Assembly (NCBI GenBank): GCA_938023885.1
Contig: CALJCU010000504.1
Location: 1 to 6,017 of the forward strand
From: an uncultured Prevotella sp.
GTDB lineage: Bacteria > Bacteroidota > Bacteroidia > Bacteroidales > Bacteroidaceae
Length of the DNA: 6,017 nt
Direction: 5' to 3'
The notes under the pieces are model-generated. The model saw only the letters and a list, made by a program, of their open reading frames with translations, was not told the DNA's origin and made no database searches. The translations under genes were made by a program, and so were the position numbers. Below are positions 1 through 4,031 of this stretch, one piece after another. How positions within the stretch are numbered: the first letter of the stretch is position 1; each line of letters begins with the position of its first letter.

Positions 1-27
1 AAAGGAGTTCGTCATAAGACGAACTCC
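1..27 (-). terminator. Probable intrinsic terminator of birA, overlapping its stop codon
   Basis: Positions 4-13 (GGAGTTCGTC) and 18-27 (GACGAACTCC) form a perfect 10-bp inverted repeat around a 4-base loop (14-17), six of the ten pairs being G-C. Read on the minus strand, the stem starts inside the last sense codons of birA, the loop and second arm take in the TGA stop, and the stem is followed by TTT before the window ends. The shape is that of a Rho-independent terminator, but only three T residues are visible, so the U-tract cannot be confirmed. The plus-strand side has no T-run, so it is unlikely to work in that direction. Confidence 0.7.
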
Positions 28-797
28 ACTTCCTTGAAAGCATAGCTGCGAATATGCCCCTCACGGTCATGAAGGATAAGACGGCCATCATCTTCAACCT
101 CCACAAGCGCTGCTTCGAACTCTCCGTCCTTGTCACGATACCTAAAATAGCCGTGACTGCGATAGAGATAAGATGTGTAGAGAGAGACTGTCTTCCCATA
201 GTTTCCATTGCGAAAGGCGACGAGATAGTTCCGAAAAGTCTCTATGATCTGTTTCAGCAATGTCTCACGATTGGTCTCTTTCCCGATAATCTGCAGCAAC
301 GACACGGGGTTGGGAGCATCACTGTAAAACTCCTGTTGGTTGACATTTACTCCTGTACCCACGATGCAATCGCGGATATATCCCCGGGACAAACTATTTT
401 CAATGATGGTCCCGCTGATCTTCTTGTCTTTCCAATAGATATCATTCGGCCATTTGATGGTGATGTCCTCGGTGTATTGAGACAAGACATCGTGAAGAGT
501 AAGCGCCACGGCCTCAGAGATGAGGAACTGGGAGTGAAGCGGTATCCACACAGGATGACAAAGCACAGAGAAGATAAGGTTCTTTCCCCGCTCGCTCTCC
601 CATTTGTTCGTGCCCTGCCCTCGTCCGGCTGTCTGGAATTCGGCTGAGACAACCACCATATCATTGGTGTTGCCATCCGCTTCAGCCCGATGCTCTGCAA
701 GGTAACTGCTCGTAGAGTTGGTCTCATCGAGCATGATATAGTTGATCTTCGACTGATTTTTCTTCTTTCCGTCAGACAAGGAGAGGATTGAACGCAT
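12..797 (-). CDS. birA: Biotin--[acetyl-CoA-carboxylase] ligase, single-function BirA without DNA-binding domain
   Basis: This cytoplasmic enzyme makes biotinyl-5'-AMP from biotin and ATP and transfers biotin to a lysine of carboxylase carrier proteins. With the chosen start it has 261 residues. Visible motifs are the adenylate-binding loop GRGQGTNKW (58-66), KWPND (115-119), KISGTIIE with the expected catalytic lysine K126, and GTGVNVN (147-153). Residues from about 215 form the small beta-rich C-terminal domain. There is no N-terminal helix-turn-helix, so it should not be a biotin repressor like E. coli BirA. The start is the ATG at 797. A TTG two codons upstream is less likely, and the ATG at 734 would remove the first beta strand before the DETNST motif. 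The 5' end overlaps yraN by 26 bases, suggesting co-transcription and perhaps coupled translation. The last codons lie in a hairpin. Confidence 0.95.
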   Translation of the reverse strand: MRSILSLSDGKKKNQSKINYIMLDETNSTSSYLAEHRAEADGNTNDMVVVSAEFQTAGRGQGTNKWESERGKNLIFSVLCHPVWIPLHSQFLISEAVALTLHDVLSQYTEDITIKWPNDIYWKDKKISGTIIENSLSRGYIRDCIVGTGVNVNQQEFYSDAPNPVSLLQIIGKETNRETLLKQIIETFRNYLVAFRNGNYGKTVSLYTSYLYRSHGYFRYRDKDGEFEAALVEVEDDGRLILHDREGHIRSYAFKEVEFVL

Positions 798-1155
798 CTT
801 CAATATGATTAAGTTTTATATTGTTACTGTTTCGCTTACCTGTGATGGCAATAACATCAAAGCGGAGCTGCTCACTGATATCGTGCGATTTGACGTATTC
901 GTCGGCGGCAAGGCCCAAATGACGTATCTTCCTGATGTCGACAGCATCTTCAGGCTTCATGTAGTCTTCATTGCCTCGTGCCTTGACTTCCACGAAGACG
1001 ACGGTCGTCAGGTCGGGGGTCTTGCAGATGATGTCGATGTCACGCTTGCTGCGCCCGAAAGTCCAGTCACGCTCCATGAGGATGTAACCTTCCTTTTGAA
1101 GGTATTCGGCTGCATAATCCTCACCCCATTTGCCATAATCGTTATGCTCTGCCAT
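772..1155 (-). CDS. YraN/UPF0102 family endonuclease-like protein
   Basis: This 127-residue protein has the usual length for the UPF0102 (YraN) family. That family has a PD-(D/E)xK nuclease-type fold resembling Holliday-junction resolvases, but its cellular role is not established. Seen here are the opening KWGEDYAAEYL with E12, an IDII strand with D41, the FVEVK strand with E56 and K58, and a late RFDVIAI strand (98-104). D41, E56 and K58 form the expected metal-binding core. The residue before IDII is D39, where many family members have glutamate (EIDLI), a conservative change. It starts at the ATG at 1155 just downstream of a good promoter. It is the first gene of a two-gene unit with birA, overlapping that gene's start. 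It is probably cytoplasmic, with no signal peptide or membrane segment. The family assignment is secure; the function is not. Confidence 0.9.
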   Translation of the reverse strand: MAEHNDYGKWGEDYAAEYLQKEGYILMERDWTFGRSKRDIDIICKTPDLTTVVFVEVKARGNEDYMKPEDAVDIRKIRHLGLAADEYVKSHDISEQLRFDVIAITGKRNSNNIKLNHIEDAFNPLLV

Positions 1156-1178
1156 TAACAGGTAAATTTTATTTTCTG

Positions 1179-1209
1179 CAAAAATAACCTTTTCCTTTCA
1201 TAAATCAAA
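1179..1209 (-). promoter_or_regulatory. Predicted yraN-birA promoter, Bacteroidetes type
   Basis: On the minus strand a -33 element TTTG (1209-1206) is followed after 19 bases by TATTTTTG (1186-1179), an exact match to the Bacteroidetes -7 consensus TAnnTTTG. The -7 box ends 23 bases before the yraN ATG, giving a leader of roughly 17 bases. No Shine-Dalgarno sequence is visible, as is usual in this phylum. Its -33 element lies inside the spacer of the oppositely directed tadA promoter. Confidence 0.7.
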
Positions 1210-1226
1210 GGGAAATGGTAATTTTG
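1196..1226 (+). promoter_or_regulatory. Predicted tadA promoter, Bacteroidetes type
   Basis: TTTC at 1196-1199 (one mismatch to TTTG) is followed after 19 bases by TAATTTTG at 1219-1226, an exact TAnnTTTG -7 match. The box ends 21 bases before the tadA ATG, so the leader would be about 16 bases. It faces away from, and overlaps by 14 bases, the predicted yraN promoter on the other strand. Confidence 0.68.
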
Positions 1227-1247
1227 TAGCAAATAATACTCTAATCC

Positions 1248-1700
1248 ATGACAGAAGAACAAACGAAACGCGATGAATGGTTCATGCGAATGGCCCTTGC
1301 CGAGGCCAAGGCAGCGTATGAGGAGGGAGAGATTCCGGTGGGAGCAGTTATTGTTGCCAACGGCAAAGTGATAGCACGGGCCCATAACCAGACAGAGACA
1401 CTGCACGATGTCACGGCCCATGCTGAGATGCTCGCCATCACCTCAGCAGCAAGCATGCTTGGCGGCAAATATCTTTCCGGTTGTACACTCTATGTAACTG
1501 TTGAGCCATGCATCATGTGTGCAGGGGCCTTAGGATGGGCACAGATGAGCCGTATCGTCTATGGTGCAACTGATGAGAAGCGCGGTTACTCCATCTCTGC
1601 ACCCAAGGCCTTACACCCCAAGACAAAAGTGGAGGGTGGCATGTTGGAAGACGAGTGCAAAGCCTTGATGCAGTCGTTTTTCGCAGGAAGAAGAAGATGA
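1248..1700 (+). CDS. tadA: tRNA-specific adenosine deaminase TadA
   Basis: TadA deaminates adenosine 34 to inosine in the anticodon of tRNA-Arg(ACG), allowing one tRNA to read CGU, CGC and CGA. It is a zinc-dependent cytidine-deaminase-fold enzyme that acts as a homodimer in the cytoplasm. The 150-residue product is of normal length. It shows the zinc and proton-shuttle motif HAE (H58, E60) and PCIMC (P87, C88, C91), which supplies the other zinc ligands. N47 in AHNQTE matches the conserved substrate-contacting asparagine, and D109 in YGATDEKRG sits where the RNA-contacting aspartate occurs in E. coli TadA. The short basic tail (GRRR) is compatible with tRNA binding. Guanine deaminases share HAE and PCxxC, but the GEIPVGAVIV opening and overall pattern favour TadA. 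It is transcribed alone and ends 5 bases from the convergent lipoprotein gene. Confidence 0.94.
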   Translation: MTEEQTKRDEWFMRMALAEAKAAYEEGEIPVGAVIVANGKVIARAHNQTETLHDVTAHAEMLAITSAASMLGGKYLSGCTLYVTVEPCIMCAGALGWAQMSRIVYGATDEKRGYSISAPKALHPKTKVEGGMLEDECKALMQSFFAGRRR

Positions 1701-1713
1701 AGTAATCACTTCA
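1698..1713. terminator. Small hairpin spanning both stop codons of a convergent gene pair
   Basis: TGAAGT (1698-1703) and ACTTCA (1708-1713) are perfect 6-bp arms around the loop AATC. The first arm contains the tadA stop TGA; the loop and second arm contain the stop of the opposing lipoprotein gene (1708-1706 on minus). Neither side is followed by a true T-run: the plus side continues CCAACAC and the minus side TCTTCTTCTTCC. It may be a weak bidirectional terminator or processing barrier, but the stem is short and only two of its six pairs are G-C, so chance is possible. Confidence 0.3.
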
Positions 1714-2584
1714 CCAACACAACGAGGTATTTGCTTGTGCTCCAGAAGATCTGAGGATTGGTGATCGTCAAGACATACATCTTATTATTGTCTAGCTTAA
1801 GCTCGTAGCTTCCCATCGGATGAGACGTGAGGAGTTTGACAGCCTTCGAATAGAGTTTGATTTCTTTGGTTACACGGATATCGATCTTCGTGAAATAGTT
1901 CCAGTTGAAGTTCTGTTGGAGCACTTTGCCCCCATACAGGATGTGCTGCTCCTTCAACTCCGACTTCGTACCAAAGACATACCAGGCCGTATTGAGTTGA
2001 GCTTCCTGGTTATTGATAGTTTGTGTCTTCTCCGCACTTTCTGTCTGAAGGTCGGTGACATTATCATTAAGGTTACTGATAGTCTGATCGAGCTCAGCAA
2101 TATGGATATCCTTGGCATCGAGCTCAGCCCTGAGTTGCTGTAACTGCTGATCTTTCTCATCGAGCTGACGCAGCATGTTGGCAATGACCTTCTTAAGTTC
2201 CGCACTCTTAAAGTCACTGTCACGCAACTGTCCCTGGAGTTTTTTTATCAGTTCCCGGTTCTGCTGCATACGGTCAGCAATGAACTTGATATTCTCCTTG
2301 ATCTGCTCCGCCTTGTCTGCGCGCTCATCACTCTGAATAATATTCACACGGTTCTCAGCCTCACTGATCTCGTTGAACCCTTCCTGGATCTCATTCATCG
2401 TGGCCATCATACTATTGATCTGATCGTCACGCTGTGAGATGATCTGGTGCAAGGAGTCATCCTTGGCAACAGTCGGCAGGTTCACCTTGGAAGTCTTCTT
2501 CTCTATACAACCACTCAACAGGAAGAGAGGAAAGGAAACTATCAAGAGAATAGATATATGTGAAATGATTTGATGTGTTTTCAT
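1706..2584 (-). CDS. Coiled-coil lipoprotein with C-terminal globular domain, function unknown
   Basis: The 292-residue product begins with a lipoprotein signal: K3, a hydrophobic stretch (about 6-22) and the lipobox LLSGC, with C26 as the predicted lipidated residue. Residues after the cysteine (IEKKTSK) lack the acidic surface-export signal typical of Bacteroidetes surface lipoproteins, so a periplasm-facing position is more likely, by inference. Residues about 45-200 are rich in E, Q, K, L and D with heptad-like spacing, for example LDEKDQQLQQLRAELDAKD (141-159), and should form a long coiled coil without proline. Residues about 200-292 look globular, starting with AWYVFGTKSELKE and containing SHPMGSYEL and FWSTSKYLVVLV. 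I recall this architecture from Bacteroides proteins annotated as Cbp1-type collagen-binding adhesins, but cannot confirm it here. It lies 28 bases downstream of rsmI with no promoter seen between, so co-transcription is likely. Confidence 0.85.
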   Translation of the reverse strand: MKTHQIISHISILLIVSFPLFLLSGCIEKKTSKVNLPTVAKDDSLHQIISQRDDQINSMMATMNEIQEGFNEISEAENRVNIIQSDERADKAEQIKENIKFIADRMQQNRELIKKLQGQLRDSDFKSAELKKVIANMLRQLDEKDQQLQQLRAELDAKDIHIAELDQTISNLNDNVTDLQTESAEKTQTINNQEAQLNTAWYVFGTKSELKEQHILYGGKVLQQNFNWNYFTKIDIRVTKEIKLYSKAVKLLTSHPMGSYELKLDNNKMYVLTITNPQIFWSTSKYLVVLVK

Positions 2585-2612
2585 TGCATTTTAGGGTTAT
2601 TGATTCGGCCAG

Positions 2613-3293
2613 CTAAGCCTTTTTGGGTTTACCGGCGAGAACGATGACGATCTCACCTTTCGGCTCCGTCTCCTCAAAATGAGCTATCACCTCATCGAGC
2701 GTGCCATGCACATGCTCCTCGTGAATCTTACTGATCTCACGCGCCACGCTCACCTGGCGGTCTCCACCAAAGACATCACGAAACTGCTTCAGCGTCTTCA
2801 GTGTGCGGTACGGCGACTCATAGAACACCATCGTGCGAACCTCATCCATGAGGCCCGCAAGATGTGTCAGGCGGCCTTTCTTCTGCGGAAGGAAACCTTC
2901 GAAGCAGAAACGGTCACAGGGTAAGCCCGACGATACGATAGCCGGAATACAAGCCGTAGCCCCGGGAAGTGTGATGACGGGAATGCCCTCATGCACAGCC
3001 TCACGTACAAGGAAGAAACCAGGATCACTGATGCCGGGCGTCCCTGCGTCACTGATCTGCGCGATGGTCATGCCCGCTTTCAGCTTCTCAATGATGCCGG
3101 CTGTCGTGCCATGCTCATTGAACTTATGATGCGCCAGGAGATGGTTCCTGATGTCATAATGTTTCAAGAGAATACCCGATGTACGGGTGTCCTCAGCAAG
3201 CACAAGGTCAGCCTTCCTGAGAATATGCAAGGCGCGGAGGGTGATATCCTCCATGTTGCCCACTGGTGTCGGAACTATATATAATGTACCCAT
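2613..3293 (-). CDS. rsmI: 16S rRNA (cytidine(1402)-2'-O)-methyltransferase RsmI
   Basis: RsmI uses S-adenosylmethionine to 2'-O-methylate C1402 of 16S rRNA in the ribosomal P site, tuning start-codon selection and decoding fidelity. It belongs to the tetrapyrrole (corrin/porphyrin) methylase fold. The 226-residue product has the full signature: GTLYIVPTPVGN (2-13), LAEDTRTSG (32-40), SDAGTPGISDPG (81-92), the GFLPQKKGR segment (133-141) and FYESPYR (157-163). It is shorter than the E. coli protein (about 286) and ends soon after the GEIVIVLAG strand, so it lacks the small C-terminal extension. The start is the ATG at 3293, because MGTLYIVPTP is the conserved beginning; an upstream in-frame TTG at 3368 would add 25 non-conserved residues and run through the promoter. 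It is divergent from tdk and precedes the lipoprotein gene in the same direction. Confidence 0.96.
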   Translation of the reverse strand: MGTLYIVPTPVGNMEDITLRALHILRKADLVLAEDTRTSGILLKHYDIRNHLLAHHKFNEHGTTAGIIEKLKAGMTIAQISDAGTPGISDPGFFLVREAVHEGIPVITLPGATACIPAIVSSGLPCDRFCFEGFLPQKKGRLTHLAGLMDEVRTMVFYESPYRTLKTLKQFRDVFGGDRQVSVAREISKIHEEHVHGTLDEVIAHFEETEPKGEIVIVLAGKPKKA

Positions 3294-3315
3294 AACATTA
3301 TCGTATATCAAGGAA

Positions 3316-3347
3316 CAAATATAGACAATTATTTCAAATGGAGCAAA
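3316..3347 (-). promoter_or_regulatory. Predicted rsmI promoter, Bacteroidetes type
   Basis: On the minus strand TTTG (3347-3344) is followed after 20 bases by TATATTTG (3323-3316), exact matches to both consensus boxes. The -7 box ends 22 bases before the rsmI ATG, giving a leader of about 16 bases. It probably also drives the downstream lipoprotein gene. Its -33 box lies in the left arm of the inverted repeat at 3343-3366. Confidence 0.75.
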
Positions 3348-3366
3348 GAAAGTCCTAATTCTTTGC
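3343..3366. repeat. Perfect 8-bp inverted repeat in the rsmI-tdk divergent region
   Basis: GCAAAGAA (3343-3350) and TTCTTTGC (3359-3366) are exact inverted copies around the 8-base centre AGTCCTAA. The left arm includes the rsmI -33 box. The right arm continues as CTTTGCAA (3361-3368), which is repeated directly at 3403-3410 inside the tdk promoter-proximal region, 42 bases away. Plausible readings are a binding site for a dimeric regulator, or a hairpin followed by AATTTTT (3367-3373) on the plus strand. No known operator is recognised, and a chance repeat in AT-rich DNA cannot be excluded. Confidence 0.4.
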
Positions 3367-3399
3367 AATTTTTAAGAGGCTTCTTCAAATTATATTGTT

Positions 3400-3407
3400 T
3401 ACCTTTG
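3400..3407 (+). promoter_or_regulatory. Candidate tdk -7 promoter box very close to the start codon
   Basis: TACCTTTG matches TAnnTTTG exactly but ends only 5 bases before the tdk ATG, so transcription would begin at or within a base or two of the start codon. No good -33 TTTG lies 17-23 bases upstream; the nearest TTTG (3362-3365) is 34 bases away. A second, imperfect box, TATATTGT at 3391-3398, has a T-run about 17 bases upstream (3369-3373) and would give a leader of a few bases. Which box is used cannot be decided from sequence. Confidence 0.4.
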
Positions 3408-3412
3408 CAAGC

Positions 3413-4027
3413 ATGATTGAAAATCTCATCGGGGAACCCCATCGTCCGGGAAGAATAGAAGTGGTGTGCGGCTCTATGTTCTCGGGCAAGACCGAAGAAC
3501 TCATCCGCCGCCTGAAACGCGCCAGGATAGCCCGCCAGCAAGTGATGATCTTTAAACCGGCCGTTGACACCCGTTATTCTGATGTCGAAGTGGTCAGCCA
3601 TGACCATAACTGCATCAACTCTACACCCGTGAAAGACACACAAGCCATCCACAAAAGAGCCCAAGGCTACGATGTCATCGGCATCGATGAGGCCCAGTTC
3701 TTTGACGACAGTCTCGTAGAGGTCTGCAACCGGTTGGCTTACAATGGTATGCGGATCATCGTAGCAGGTCTCGACATGGATTATCTCGGTCAGCCTTTCG
3801 GACCGATGCCTAAGCTCCTGGCTATCGCCGATGAGGTGACGAAGGTGCATGCCATCTGCGTGAAATGCGGTTCCCTCGCCTATGCCAGTCACCGACTGGT
3901 TAAGAGCAATGCACAGGTGATGCTTGGAGAAAAAGAGGAGTATGAGCCACTCTGCCGCGAATGCTTCAAAAAAGCGCTTGAAGAAGACAGACGCAACGCA
4001 CACTCCAAAAATCTGTTCGAAGGATAA
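3413..4027 (+). CDS. tdk: Thymidine kinase (type II, TK1-like)
   Basis: Tdk phosphorylates thymidine (and deoxyuridine) with ATP to dTMP, the salvage route to dTTP, and is normally a cytoplasmic tetramer inhibited by dTTP. The 204-residue product shows the P-loop GSMFSGKTEEL (20-30), the Walker-B-like segment IGIDEAQFF with the catalytic glutamate E93, the LDMDYLGQPFGPMP segment (120-133), and four zinc-lasso cysteines C149, C152, C181 and C184. All expected catalytic elements are present. The start is the ATG at 3413, which leaves a short lead of about 12 residues before GRIEVVCG, as in related proteins. An in-frame TTG at 3395 would add six residues that overlap the best -7 box. The gene is divergent from rsmI and its stop lies 4 bases from the end of the convergent GH97 gene. 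Confidence 0.97.
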   Translation: MIENLIGEPHRPGRIEVVCGSMFSGKTEELIRRLKRARIARQQVMIFKPAVDTRYSDVEVVSHDHNCINSTPVKDTQAIHKRAQGYDVIGIDEAQFFDDSLVEVCNRLAYNGMRIIVAGLDMDYLGQPFGPMPKLLAIADEVTKVHAICVKCGSLAYASHRLVKSNAQVMLGEKEEYEPLCRECFKKALEEDRRNAHSKNLFEG

Positions 4028-4031
4028 AAAC

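Noticed and set aside
54..647. 197-codon open frame on the plus strand opposite birA
   Set aside because: It lies wholly antisense to a gene with full BirA motifs, has no promoter of its own, and its translation shows no recognisable domain.
735..803. Alternative birA starts: TTG at 803 and ATG at 734
   Set aside because: The TTG adds only two residues and TTG starts are rare. The ATG at 734 removes the beta strand preceding the DETNST motif. The ATG at 797 was kept, though the exact start is not proven.
1794..1803. Palindrome AGCTTAAGCT in the lipoprotein gene
   Set aside because: A short palindrome within coding sequence, with no T-run or neighbouring signal; expected by chance.
3294..3368. 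N-terminal extension of RsmI by 25 residues from a TTG
   Set aside because: The conserved family start is MGTLYIVPTP at 3293, and the extension would cover the predicted -7 and -33 boxes.
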